From: Microbacterium psychrotolerans
Lineage (GTDB): Bacteria; Actinomycetota; Actinomycetes; Actinomycetales; Microbacteriaceae
Length of the DNA: 64,000 nt
Assembly (NCBI RefSeq): GCF_031085295.1
Contig: NZ_JAVFWO010000004.1
Location: 62,001-126,000 of the forward strand
Direction of reading: 5' to 3'
Position 1 is the first letter of the stretch. Each line of letters begins with the position of its first letter. The notes under the pieces were generated by a model. The model saw only the letters and a list, made by a program, of their open reading frames with translations. It had not been told where the DNA came from and searched no databases. A program made the translations under genes and the position numbers. Shown one piece after another: positions 7,379-15,999 of the stretch.

Positions 7379-9055
7379 TCACTCGCCGGACTCGCTCCGG
7401 GCCCGCTCGAGGGCGGTGTTGATCGTGTCGATGAGCTGGCTCGCGCCGAGACTCTCCATCTCGCTGACGTACGCGTCCCAGTCGTCCTCGATCGATCGCT
7501 GACCGGTGATGAACGACGCGGTCGCGGATTGCACGGCGTCCGACAGCTGCGTCTGGAGGAGCGACGTCTGCTCGAGTTCGATCTCGTTCAGAAGCGGAGC
7601 GGGCGCCGTCGGCAGCTGCTCCTTCGCGTCGAGCTGCTCCTCGGTCCATGCCGCGATCTCATCGGTCATCATCGAGAGCACGAGGTCCCGGGAGGACCCG
7701 TTGGCGAGCAGGAAGACGCCGTTGCTGTAGCCGAAGTCCGCATTCAGCAGCTTCGGCGCCCCCGCGTTGATCGAGCTCCAGGCGATGTCGTCGTTGAGCT
7801 TCCGCGTGCCGTCCGCCTCGCGGGTGAAGGTCTCGCCTTCGACGCCCCACTGGGCGAACTCCAGCCCTTCGTCGGAGTAGTAGAGCCAGTCGATGAACTG
7901 CAGGAGCGCCTTGAAGTACGGCTTGTCCGCTGCCTCGCTGCCGATCAGCAGCCCCGACGTGAACCGTCCGCTCGCCATATTCGAACCAGCAGGTCCACCG
8001 GGCACCGAGATCAGGCGGATGGGGACGTCCCCTCGGCCCGCATCCGCCAGCTTCGCCCGATATTCGGCGAGTGCCTGGGTGTTCCCCGAGATGGCGGCCG
8101 ATCGGCCGGAGACGAACTTCTGGACCGCCTGGTCGTCGCTCTGCGTGATCTCGGGGTCGAGCACCCCGGCCGCCACCAGGTCCGCGGCGTAGGACACGAC
8201 CTCCTTGTACTCGTCGGTCGCTCCCGTGAAGACGTACTCCCCGGCCTCGTCGTCATACCAGGTGTTCGCATACCCCCATCCGGCAGCGGTGCCGTAGTTC
8301 GGCGCCATGACGTTCAGAAGCGAGCCCAGTGTCTGCGAGTCCGTCCAGCGGTCCGACATCGCGTAGTCGATCTCGGGATTGGCCTCCTTGACCTTCACCA
8401 GCTGGTCCTGATACTCGTCCCAGGTGGCGGGGTCCTCGGTGATCCCGGCTTTCTCCCATAGGTCCTCGCGGATCACGACGGAGTACTGGACGTCCGGCGC
8501 CTCGCGCAGGCCCGGAAGGTGGTAGATCTTCCCGTCCGCCTGGCGGCGGTTGTCGAGGTCCTCCTCGAGACCCCAGTCCTCGATCTTCTGCATGAAGTTC
8601 GGGAGGTAGTCGAAGTAGTCCGACACGGGCAGCAGGGCGCCACCCGACACGAACTGGGTCTCGCTCCCGGCATAGCTCGACGAGATGATGTCCGTCGCCT
8701 CGCCGCTGCCGATGAGCAGGGCCTTCTTCTGGTCGAAGTCGGCCATCGGGATGTCGGTGCGGGAGAAGGTGACGTTCTGGTCCTCCGCGAGGTGCTGGAA
8801 GACCGACCAGTCGTCCTTGACCGGGTAGTTCGGATGGTCGCGGTACATGATCGAGAAATCGACGGGCTCGGTCGCCTTGAAGGTGACGTCGACGCCGAAG
8901 TCCTCCATGGCTCCGACGGAGTGGGCCTCGTCGATGGTCACTCCGTCGTCGTTCGCGACGGCCTCATCGGTGGGGCTGTTCGAGCACGCGGCGAGCGCGA
9001 CCGCGCATACGGCGAGGCCTGCGAAGCCCGCGAGCACCTTGCGGGTGATGGTCAT
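7379..9055 (-). CDS. ABC transporter substrate-binding lipoprotein, family 1 (LplA-like)
   Basis: 558 residues, the usual size for LplA-type oligosaccharide-binding proteins. Signal peptide with lipobox ALAAC (Cys about residue 24). The mature domain has the YRDHPNYPVKDDWSVFQHL and KADLIIGSGEATDII-like features of this group and many Trp/Tyr residues expected in a sugar cleft. An AGGAGA site precedes the ATG. Third-from-last gene of the 14.0-6.3 kb operon, 60 bp after the LplC-type permease. Likely ligand is a plant-polysaccharide oligosaccharide; which one is not visible. Confidence 0.9.
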   Translation of the reverse strand: MTITRKVLAGFAGLAVCAVALAACSNSPTDEAVANDDGVTIDEAHSVGAMEDFGVDVTFKATEPVDFSIMYRDHPNYPVKDDWSVFQHLAEDQNVTFSRTDIPMADFDQKKALLIGSGEATDIISSSYAGSETQFVSGGALLPVSDYFDYLPNFMQKIEDWGLEEDLDNRRQADGKIYHLPGLREAPDVQYSVVIREDLWEKAGITEDPATWDEYQDQLVKVKEANPEIDYAMSDRWTDSQTLGSLLNVMAPNYGTAAGWGYANTWYDDEAGEYVFTGATDEYKEVVSYAADLVAAGVLDPEITQSDDQAVQKFVSGRSAAISGNTQALAEYRAKLADAGRGDVPIRLISVPGGPAGSNMASGRFTSGLLIGSEAADKPYFKALLQFIDWLYYSDEGLEFAQWGVEGETFTREADGTRKLNDDIAWSSINAGAPKLLNADFGYSNGVFLLANGSSRDLVLSMMTDEIAAWTEEQLDAKEQLPTAPAPLLNEIELEQTSLLQTQLSDAVQSATASFITGQRSIEDDWDAYVSEMESLGASQLIDTINTALERARSESGE

Positions 9056-9115
9056 GATTGTCTCCTGTTCTTGAACGTCGTCGTTCGGCGGGGATGGATT
9101 CGAGAGGGGTGCATC

Positions 9116-10045
9116 TCAGCCCTTGACGGACCCGAGCATCACGCCCGAGACGAAGTAGCGCTGGATGAAGGGGTAGAGGCAGATGATCGGAAGCACCGTG
9201 AGCAGCATCGTCACGGCCTGGATGTTGGACGCGATCTGGACGGCCTCGCCACCAGTGGCCTCCTGCGTTCCCGTCGCCGCAGCGATGAGGTTGCGCAAGT
9301 AGACCGTCACAGGGAACTGGCTCTTGTCGTCCATGAAGAGGAACGCGCTGAACCACGAGTTCCAGAGGCTCACCGCGTAGAAGAGGGTCATCGTCGCGAT
9401 GACCGCTTTGGACAGGGGCAGAACGATGCGGAAGAAGATGCCGTACGTCGACAGCCCGTCGATGGCTGCCGCTTCCTCGAGATCGGCGGGGAAGTTCTCG
9501 AAGAACGACTTCATGACGAGAAGATTGAAGACGCTGAGGGCACCCGGCACGACGATGGCCCAGATGCTGTTGCGCCAGCCGAGGTAGTTGGCGATGAGGA
9601 TGTAGTTCGGAATGAGGCCGCCACCGAAGAACATCGTGAAGACCGCGACGCCGACGAAGAACGTGCGTCCCTTGAGATACGGCTTGCTGAGCGCATACGC
9701 ATATGTCGTCGTCAACGCCATCGCGATGATCGTTCCGACGACGGTGTAGAGGAACGTGTTCGCGTAGTTCGTCCAGAACAGCTGATCGCTCAGCACGACG
9801 CGGAAGGTGTCGAGGTTGAACCCGCGCGGGATGAGATTGACCTCGCCGGCGGCGATGTAGCCCTCGGAAGAGAACGCCTTCGCGACCAGGTTGACGAACG
9901 GGTACAGCGTGACGGCGCAGACCAGCAGCAGGCAGATCACGTTGACGGCGCGGAACACCCGAGTCCCGCGCGACTCCCGGATGACCCCGGTCTCTCTGCG
10001 GACGTGGGCGATGTCCGGCTTCTGGGGCAGGGATTCGGTCACCAT
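9116..10045 (-). CDS. Carbohydrate ABC transporter permease, LplC/YtcP type
   Basis: 309 residues, six predicted helices, MalG-like fold. The EAA loop is clear (DLEEAAAIDGLSTYGIFFRIVLPLSKAVIATM) and the C-terminus ends QRYFVSGVMLGSVKG, typical of this subfamily. The start ATG 10045 overlaps the upstream permease stop by 7 nt. A far longer open frame upstream is only antisense/offset reading of the partner gene. Works with the LplB-type permease and a shared ATPase that is not encoded here (probably an MsiK-like common ATPase, inferred from related actinobacteria). Confidence 0.92.
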   Translation of the reverse strand: MVTESLPQKPDIAHVRRETGVIRESRGTRVFRAVNVICLLLVCAVTLYPFVNLVAKAFSSEGYIAAGEVNLIPRGFNLDTFRVVLSDQLFWTNYANTFLYTVVGTIIAMALTTTYAYALSKPYLKGRTFFVGVAVFTMFFGGGLIPNYILIANYLGWRNSIWAIVVPGALSVFNLLVMKSFFENFPADLEEAAAIDGLSTYGIFFRIVLPLSKAVIATMTLFYAVSLWNSWFSAFLFMDDKSQFPVTVYLRNLIAAATGTQEATGGEAVQIASNIQAVTMLLTVLPIICLYPFIQRYFVSGVMLGSVKG

Positions 10046-11067
10046 AGCGAGGTTCCAACCATTCGACGGGAGAGGGCGTTCGCGCCGAGCACGAGCACGA
10101 GGCCGATGAGGGCTTCGAAGAGCCCGATGGCCGTGCCGTAGGAGAACTGGGCCGACTGGATGCCGACGCGGTACAGATAGGTGGCGATGACGTCTGCCGT
10201 GGAGTAGATGAGCGGATTCTGCAGCAGCAGCACCTTCTCGAATCCGACGGACATGAACGTGCCGATGTTCAGGATGAGGAGCACCATCATCGTCGGCTGG
10301 ATGCCGGGCAGCGTGATGTGCCACGTCTGCTGCCACCGGTTGGCGCCGTCGATCCGCGCCGCCTCGTAGAGCTGGTCGTCGATCGTCGTGAGGGCCGCGA
10401 GGTAGAGGATCGTGCCCCAGCCGACGGTCTGCCACACCTCGGAGGACACATAGATCGCACGGAACCACTCCGGCCGCTGCATGAACGGCACGGGGTCGGC
10501 ACCCATGGCCTCGACCACTTGGTTGACGGTGCCGTTGAGTGCCGTGAGCTGGAGCACGAGCCCCGCGACGATGACGACCGACATGAAGTGCGGCAAGTAG
10601 GAGATCGTCTGCGCGATGCGCTTGAACCGCCGCGACCGCAGCTCGTTGAGCATGAGAGCCAGGATGATCGGCAGCGGGAACGTGATCAGCAGGGTGAGCG
10701 CTCCGAGGATCACGGTGTTCCAGAACACCGTCCAGAACTGCTGGTTCGAGATGAACGTCTCGAAGTAGTAGAACCCCACCCATTCGTCTCCGAAGATCGA
10801 GCCTCCAGGGCGGAATCTGCGGAAGGCGATGATGTTGCCCAGCATCGGGACGTACTTGAACACCAGCAGGAAGATCAGCGGTGCGATGAGGAAGGTGTAG
10901 AGCCGCCAGTCGCGAGCGAGTGCTCGACGCCACGACTGCTTGGCGCGAGGGGTCGGCTCGCCTCGGAAGAGCCGCCGCTTCGTCCGTGCCGTCGTGATGA
11001 CCCGCGTCTCGTTGGCCGGCGGCGGATCGCCCACCAGTGACAGGGGTGATTCAAGGGACTGTGTCAT
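10039..11067 (-). CDS. Carbohydrate ABC transporter permease, LplB type
   Basis: 342 residues with a 50-residue basic cytoplasmic N-terminus, then six helices. WRLYTFLIAPLIFLLVFKYVPMLG and the FRRFRPGGSIFGDEWVGFYYF segment are hallmarks of LplB proteins; the EAA loop reads LYEAARIDGANRWQQTWHITLPGI. Lies 33 bp downstream of a Gfo/Idh/MocA gene in the same operon. Confidence 0.92.
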   Translation of the reverse strand: MTQSLESPLSLVGDPPPANETRVITTARTKRRLFRGEPTPRAKQSWRRALARDWRLYTFLIAPLIFLLVFKYVPMLGNIIAFRRFRPGGSIFGDEWVGFYYFETFISNQQFWTVFWNTVILGALTLLITFPLPIILALMLNELRSRRFKRIAQTISYLPHFMSVVIVAGLVLQLTALNGTVNQVVEAMGADPVPFMQRPEWFRAIYVSSEVWQTVGWGTILYLAALTTIDDQLYEAARIDGANRWQQTWHITLPGIQPTMMVLLILNIGTFMSVGFEKVLLLQNPLIYSTADVIATYLYRVGIQSAQFSYGTAIGLFEALIGLVLVLGANALSRRMVGTSLW

Positions 11068-11100
11068 GAGAACTCCACATCGTCGTGGTTCAGATGCGTG

Positions 11101-12162
11101 CTACGGAGCGAGCACCAGCGCTTCGCCCTGCGCCTGAAGGCTGAGCTCCGCGGCCTTCAGGGCATGGGCCTGGGTCATGGCGGTCTCGGTGCGGTCGATG
11201 CAGTCTCGGATGAGCTGCCCGAAGTACGGGAAGCCGGTCATGCCGTTCGCATTGAAGCGGTACTGGCCTTCCTGGTTGACGAGGATGACCTGGCCGCCGC
11301 CGTTGTCGGTCGTGATGTCGATGTACTTGCGCAGCTCGATGTAGCCGTCGGTCCCCAGCAGGAGGGTGCGTCCGTCGCCGAACACGCCCAGACCGTCGGG
11401 GGTGAACCAGTCGACGCGGACGTAGCCGGTCGTGCCGTTGTCGAGCACGACGTGCGCGTCGCCGAAGTCCTGCAGTCCCGGTGTCTCGGAGTGCGCGTAG
11501 TTCGCGACCGTCGAGGTCGAGACCCGGCCGTCGGTGGCCCCGGTGTAGAAGAGCATCTGCTCGAAGTTGTGGCTGCCGATGTCGCAGAGGATGCCGCCGT
11601 ACTGCTCGGGATCGTAGAACCAGTCCGGCCGTCCCCCGCCGATGCGGTGCGGGCCGAAGCACACGACCTGCAGCACCGTGCCGATCGCGCCCTGCTCGAT
11701 GAGCTGGCCGGCGAGGATCGCAGCCTCGGAGTGCACGCGCTCGCCGTAGTACACCGCATACTTGCGACCGGTGCGCGCAGTGGCCTCACGGACGGCCTCG
11801 AGCTGGGCGAAGGTGGTCAGCGGCGCCTTGTCGACGAATGCGTCCTTGCCGGCCTCGATCGCGCGCAGCCCGATCGGCGCACGCTCCGATGCGATGGCCG
11901 CTGTCGCGATGAGGTGCACCTCGGGATCATCGAGCACCTCTTGCTCTGACGTTGCGACGCGGGCGGTGGGGTACCGCTGCGTGAACGTCGCGACCCGATC
12001 GGCGTCTTCATCGAAGACCCACTTCACCACCGCACCGGCGGCGATGAGGCCGTCGGCCATGCCGAAGATGTGCCCATGGTCGAGGCCGACGGCCGCGAAG
12101 ACGAACTCGCCAGGGGCGACGACCGGCTGCGGGAGGGGATCGAACGTGTACGGGTGGTTCAT
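11101..12162 (-). CDS. Gfo/Idh/MocA family oxidoreductase
   Basis: 353 residues. An N-terminal Rossmann fold (FAAVGLDHGHIFGMADGLI, variant of GxGxxG) is followed by EAGKDAFVDKAPLT (family EKP element altered to DKA) and a C-terminal alpha/beta dimerisation domain with a GGILCDIGSHNFEQML catalytic region. Such enzymes oxidise or isomerise sugars and inositols with NAD(P). The start overlaps the cupin gene by 4 nt (ATGA), so cupin and dehydrogenase are coupled and probably act in one pathway on the sugar brought in by the downstream importer. Confidence 0.88.
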   Translation of the reverse strand: MNHPYTFDPLPQPVVAPGEFVFAAVGLDHGHIFGMADGLIAAGAVVKWVFDEDADRVATFTQRYPTARVATSEQEVLDDPEVHLIATAAIASERAPIGLRAIEAGKDAFVDKAPLTTFAQLEAVREATARTGRKYAVYYGERVHSEAAILAGQLIEQGAIGTVLQVVCFGPHRIGGGRPDWFYDPEQYGGILCDIGSHNFEQMLFYTGATDGRVSTSTVANYAHSETPGLQDFGDAHVVLDNGTTGYVRVDWFTPDGLGVFGDGRTLLLGTDGYIELRKYIDITTDNGGGQVILVNQEGQYRFNANGMTGFPYFGQLIRDCIDRTETAMTQAHALKAAELSLQAQGEALVLAP

Positions 12163-12890
12163 CGGTGATTCTCCTGAAGATCAGTGACGTCGTAGGCGCG
12201 GATGCGGCCGCACATGCCGTATCCGCGGTCGGCGGCCTGGGCAGGCGCCTCGTGTACCCGCGCCTCGCCCAGGTGCGCGACATCGCCCTGCGCGATCGCC
12301 TCGGTGAGCGCCAGCGACCGCTCGGCTTGGGCGAGCGGGCGCTCCCGCACGAGCCGGCCCCACGCGCCGGCGCTGCGAAGGACGAGTGCGCCGGCCGCGG
12401 CGTGGAAGTCCGCGAGAGGTCCGCGATCCCCGGCGATGACGGCGTCCCGCAGCGCCTCGAAGCCGGCCACCGCGAGATCGCGTCGTCGTGACACACGCTC
12501 CTCACGGCCGTCCGCCTCGCCCAGGGACGCGGCCGCGGCGTACGCGTCGGGGTCGGCGACGATGTCGGCGGGGAAGGTCATGACAGCGTCGCCGGCCTCG
12601 GGCAGCCCTGCGTTGCTCATCAGGACGATCACCTTCAAACCCCCGCGGTTCACGGCGCGGTGGATCGTGCCGGGCGTGAACCACACGACCGATCCCGCTT
12701 CGAGTTCGGTCTCGCGGAACCCCTCACGGTCGATCGTCTGCAGCGCGCCGCGACCCTCGACGACGACGTACGCCTCGGTCGAGACGAGGTGCATGTGGGG
12801 GCTTCCACCGCACACGCCGTCGGGGGCGGCATCCGCGTAGATGCCGAGGTGCGACAGCGAGGTGCCGCCGGGGAATGACGAGGCACTCAT
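12159..12890 (-). CDS. Cupin-domain protein with helical C-terminal extension
   Basis: 243 residues. The first ~120 form a cupin: GSPHMHLVSTEAYVVVEGRG supplies the HxH...E metal set, and WFTPGTIHRAVN the second histidine. The remaining ~120 residues are Ala/Arg-rich and helical, of no family I recognise, except for a short terminal RGYGMCGRIRAYDVTDL. Overlaps the flanking oxidoreductase genes at both ends by 4 nt. Probably a sugar isomerase or a binding/regulatory cupin; not assignable further. Confidence 0.75.
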   Translation of the reverse strand: MSASSFPGGTSLSHLGIYADAAPDGVCGGSPHMHLVSTEAYVVVEGRGALQTIDREGFRETELEAGSVVWFTPGTIHRAVNRGGLKVIVLMSNAGLPEAGDAVMTFPADIVADPDAYAAAASLGEADGREERVSRRRDLAVAGFEALRDAVIAGDRGPLADFHAAAGALVLRSAGAWGRLVRERPLAQAERSLALTEAIAQGDVAHLGEARVHEAPAQAADRGYGMCGRIRAYDVTDLQENHR

Positions 12891-14020
12891 GACGAGGCCG
12901 CCTCGACCAGGGAGGTCTGCTTCTCGGAGAAGCGCGGGGCATGCGCGACGAGCTGGCCGGCCCGGTAGTACGGGTCGTCCGCCTTCAGAGGCAGCGACAC
13001 GAACGTGCGCTCGATTCCCGCCTTGTAGATCGCCGTGACGACCTCGATCGCGTTGCGGCCATCCCGGCCGTCCGCGATGGGGGCGCGGCCGTCGCGGACG
13101 GCGGACAGCAGGTCGCCGATCTGCCCCTCGTGTCCGCGGTGGCGCAGCGGCTCACGACGCGAGGCGATGGCCTCGATGGCAGCGACGAGCTCAGGGTCGC
13201 CGCCCTTCGCGGGGAACCCTCCGCCGTCGGCTCGCTCGGCCACCACCTTCCAGGGCTGCGAGACGCGTGCGTTCTCGCCCTGGATGACGATCTCCTGCTC
13301 TTCGCCGTGATGCACGACCGAGCTCGTCAGCTGCGCGAGGCCCCGCCCGTACCGGAACACCGCAACGGAGAGATCCTCGACTTCGCTGTTGTCGTGCTGT
13401 GCGTTCGCGAGCATCGCGGTGATCTCTGTCGGCCGGCCCAGTAGCCACAGAAGCAGGTCGATGTGGTGGATGGCGTGGTTGAGCGTGCTGCCTCCGCCCT
13501 CCTTCTCCCACGTGCCGCGCCACCACAGGTCGTAGTACGGCAGACCCCGCCACCAGGCGGAATCCACGCGCACATGCGAGATCGAGCCGAGAAGCCCGGA
13601 ATCGACGACGCTCTTGAGAGTGGCGAGGTCGTCGCGGAAGCGGTTCTGCGCGACGACCGAGAGGATCCTCCCCGAACGCTCCTGCGCCGCGAGCATCGCA
13701 TCGCACTCCTCGAGGGAGGGGGCCATCGGCTTCTCCACGAGGACGTTCGCGCCGCCGTCCAATGCGGCGATCGAGAGCTTCGCGTGCGACGAGGGCGGCG
13801 TCGCGATGCTCACGAGGTCGAGTCGCGCCTCCGCGATCATGCGCAGCGGGTCGTCGTAGCCGACCGCGCCCGTCAGTCCGAACACCTCCGCTTTCGCGGC
13901 GGCCTTGCCCGGCATGACATCGGCGAGCGCGACGATCTCGCATTGCCCGGGGAACGCCAGATACCCACTGATGTGGGCGCTCGCGATACTGCCGGTGCCG
14001 ATGATCCCGATTCTGAGCAT
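12887..14020 (-). CDS. Gfo/Idh/MocA family oxidoreductase
   Basis: 377 residues, first gene of the long minus-strand operon. Rossmann motif GIIGTGSIASAHISGY at the N-terminus, the canonical VLVEKPMAPSLEE (Glu-Lys-Pro), and the GGSTLNHAIHHIDLLLWLLG region with the usual catalytic His pair. About 20% longer identity-type features than its sister at 11101-12162, so not a recent duplicate. Probably NAD(P)-dependent oxidation of an imported sugar or sugar acid. Divergent from a LacI regulator across a 116-bp gap that carries a strong inverted repeat. Confidence 0.9.
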   Translation of the reverse strand: MLRIGIIGTGSIASAHISGYLAFPGQCEIVALADVMPGKAAAKAEVFGLTGAVGYDDPLRMIAEARLDLVSIATPPSSHAKLSIAALDGGANVLVEKPMAPSLEECDAMLAAQERSGRILSVVAQNRFRDDLATLKSVVDSGLLGSISHVRVDSAWWRGLPYYDLWWRGTWEKEGGGSTLNHAIHHIDLLLWLLGRPTEITAMLANAQHDNSEVEDLSVAVFRYGRGLAQLTSSVVHHGEEQEIVIQGENARVSQPWKVVAERADGGGFPAKGGDPELVAAIEAIASRREPLRHRGHEGQIGDLLSAVRDGRAPIADGRDGRNAIEVVTAIYKAGIERTFVSLPLKADDPYYRAGQLVAHAPRFSEKQTSLVEAASS

Positions 14021-14038
14021 TGCTTCCTCGCAAGTCTT

Positions 14039-14063
14039 TACTACGTATTACTAAGACGTAGTA
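14039..14063. promoter_or_regulatory. Candidate LacI operator: TACTACGT-N9-ACGTAGTA
   Basis: Perfect 8-bp inverted arms with a 9-nt AT-rich spacer in the divergent gap between the oxidoreductase operon (starts 14020) and the LacI gene. The element begins 19 bp upstream of the operon start codon, a position suited to repression. Binding is inference. Confidence 0.55.
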
Positions 14064-14136
14064 GATAGTATGGAGGACACGTCCGAACGGTCAAGTACTT
14101 TTTCCGGGCAGGATGTCGGAGATGGGGGATGAACTC

Positions 14137-15129
14137 ATGGGGAAGCGCCCGACCAGTCACGATGTGGCCCATCGCGCGGGCGTCTCGCAGACGACGGTCT
14201 CGTTCGTCTTCACGGGCCGCAGCGGCATCTCAGCCGCGACGCGCGAGCGCGTGCTCGAGGCGGCCGCCGAGCTGAACTACCGCCCGAACCTCGCCGCCCG
14301 CTCCATGCGAACCCAGCGGACGGGACGGCTGGCCGTGGTCATCCCCGTCTCCGGCCTGAACCTCTTCCCGGTGCTCGAGGGGGCCTCCGCCACGGCACGC
14401 GACGCCGGCTACGTCGTCGAGGTGATCAGCCTCGCGTCCTCACCAGAGGAGCGCGCGGACGACCTCGCATCTGTCGCCGAGTCCGGTGAGTACGAAGGCA
14501 TCCTCTCGTTCTCCCCCATCCGGACGCCGCAGCAGACGTCGGACTCCGCTCCCGTGCTGCTGTCGCTCTCGGAATTCGACGAGAACATGCATGCGACCGG
14601 TGCCTTCAGCGACGCCCGTCCGGTGGCCGAGATGATGGAGAGGCTCGCGGAGATCGGCCACCGGAGGTTCCTGCATATCGCCGGACCGCCCGACTACCCG
14701 GCCGCGGTCGCACGCCGAGACGCGTATCTCGCGACGATCGATCGCCTGGGCCTCGAGTCGCTCGGCGTGGCCGGCGGCGACTGGAGCGGCCTCACGGCGA
14801 CCGAGAGTGTGCAGTCGCTTCCCGACGACACACCGCCGCTGGCGATCATCGCTGCCAACGACGTCCTCGCTGCCGGAGCCATCCGTGGCGCAGTCACACG
14901 CGGGTGGACGGTTCCCGGGGATGTGAGCGTGACGGGCTGGGACGACCTCACCATGAGCGCCCACTTCATCCCCTCGCTCACGACGGTGTTCCAGGATCGC
15001 CAGCGCCTCGGCGCTCATTCGATGCAGCGCCTCCTCGCCGCCATCCGCGGAACTGAGCCACCGACGCAGGAGGGTGCCCTGCAGAAGGTCATCTGGCGCG
15101 AGTCCGTCGCGCCGCCTCGTACGCGATGA
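14137..15129 (+). CDS. LacI-family transcriptional regulator
   Basis: 330 residues from ATG 14137 (GGGGG 8 nt upstream); in-frame ATGs at 14113 and 14122 are possible but poorer. N-terminal helix-turn-helix SHDVAHRAGVSQTTVSFVFTGRSG and hinge helix RPNLAARSM, then a periplasmic-binding-protein-like effector domain with the usual VTGWDDLTMS signature. Recognition-helix residues (Q, T ... F) are unusual for LacI proteins and differ from the three other LacI genes here, so its operator should differ too. Likely local repressor of the divergent oligosaccharide operon. Confidence 0.9.
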   Translation: MGKRPTSHDVAHRAGVSQTTVSFVFTGRSGISAATRERVLEAAAELNYRPNLAARSMRTQRTGRLAVVIPVSGLNLFPVLEGASATARDAGYVVEVISLASSPEERADDLASVAESGEYEGILSFSPIRTPQQTSDSAPVLLSLSEFDENMHATGAFSDARPVAEMMERLAEIGHRRFLHIAGPPDYPAAVARRDAYLATIDRLGLESLGVAGGDWSGLTATESVQSLPDDTPPLAIIAANDVLAAGAIRGAVTRGWTVPGDVSVTGWDDLTMSAHFIPSLTTVFQDRQRLGAHSMQRLLAAIRGTEPPTQEGALQKVIWRESVAPPRTR

Positions 15130-15238
15130 GCCGGCGAACCGTACGGGCCGACTCCGCGGGCGTCGCCGCGATCGACGGTCCTCGCACCAGCTGCGTCTGC
15201 GCATTGCGCGGCCGCTGCGCACCCCAGGCATGATGATG

Positions 15239-15264
15239 ACGGATGCCGCCACCGCGGCATCCGT
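15239..15264 (+). terminator. Hairpin downstream of the LacI gene
   Basis: Perfect 10-bp stem (ACGGATGCCG / CGGCATCCGT) with a 6-nt loop, 110 bp after the stop and 49 bp before the next start. No T-run follows, as is common for actinobacterial terminators; alternatively a 5-prime leader hairpin of the DUF1349 gene. Confidence 0.4.
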
Positions 15265-15312
15265 CGATCCTCGGCATCCGAGACCGACCCACCGCCACAT
15301 TGGAGCACTTCG

Positions 15313-15933
15313 ATGTCGACATCCCTCGCCGTTTCCGGCGTCCCGTTCGAGCTGACCCCCTCGCAGGGCTCGAAGTGGACCGTCGCCCCCGACCGGGTGG
15401 AGGTGCTCGCCCCCGCTCACAGCGATCTCTTCGTCGACCCGAGCGGCGAGAGCGGGACCGCAGCCGAGACGATGCTCAACGCAGTCACGCTGCTGGGCGC
15501 GCCCGGCGCGGGCGATTTCGTCTTCTCGGCCCGCGTGGGCGCGGACTTCCGGGCGATGTTCGACGCCGCCGTTCTGCTCATCTGGGCCGACGAGCGGCAC
15601 TGGGCGAAGCTGTGCTTCGAGCGGTCGCCGGCAGGAGAGACGATGGTGGTGTCGGTCGTCACCCGCGGGGTGTCGGATGACGCCAACTCGTTCACCGTCG
15701 ACGGCGACGCGGTCTGGCTCCGCGTCTCGCGAATCGGGCGGGTCTTCGCCCTGCACGCCTCCACCGACGGTGATCGGTGGCACTTCGTCCGCGCGTTCGC
15801 GCTCGGCGACGACATCGGCGACGTGCAGCTCGGGTTCGAAGGTCAGAGCCCGACCGGTGACGGATGCGCCGTCTGGTTCGACCAAGTGAGCTTCGCGCGG
15901 ACGACACTCGGCGACCTGCGCGACGGCAGCTGA
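15313..15933 (+). CDS. DUF1349 domain protein (concanavalin-like fold)
   Basis: 206 residues covering one DUF1349 domain, a beta-sandwich of the concanavalin A-like group. Recognisable parts are a PAHSDLFVDPSG start, DAAVLLIWADERHWAKLCFE, the VSRIGRVFALHASTDGDRWHFVR strand pair and a C-terminal GFEGQSPTGDGCAVWFDQV. Cytosolic, no signal peptide. GGAG lies 7 nt before the ATG. The family often sits with carbohydrate genes; a sugar-binding role is possible but unproven. Confidence 0.8.
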   Translation: MSTSLAVSGVPFELTPSQGSKWTVAPDRVEVLAPAHSDLFVDPSGESGTAAETMLNAVTLLGAPGAGDFVFSARVGADFRAMFDAAVLLIWADERHWAKLCFERSPAGETMVVSVVTRGVSDDANSFTVDGDAVWLRVSRIGRVFALHASTDGDRWHFVRAFALGDDIGDVQLGFEGQSPTGDGCAVWFDQVSFARTTLGDLRDGS

Positions 15934-15944
15934 CTCGCAACCGC

Positions 15945-15987
15945 GAACGACGGCCGTCCGACCGGCGCGGTCAGGCGGCCGCCGTTC
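15945..15987. terminator. Bidirectional terminator between convergent genes
   Basis: Imperfect 12-bp inverted repeat (GAACGACGGCCG with CGGCCGCCGTTC) enclosing a smaller GACCG/CGGTC hairpin, located exactly between the stop of the DUF1349 gene and that of the PepSY-like gene. Position supports a two-way terminator. Confidence 0.5.
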
Positions 15988-15999
15988 TTCGCGCCGTGC

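Noticed and set aside
8519..10141. 540-codon plus-strand frame opposite the LplC permease and binding protein
   Set aside because: Compositionally antisense (Asp/Glu/His/Arg-rich), no start signal, and the opposite strand has clear family members.
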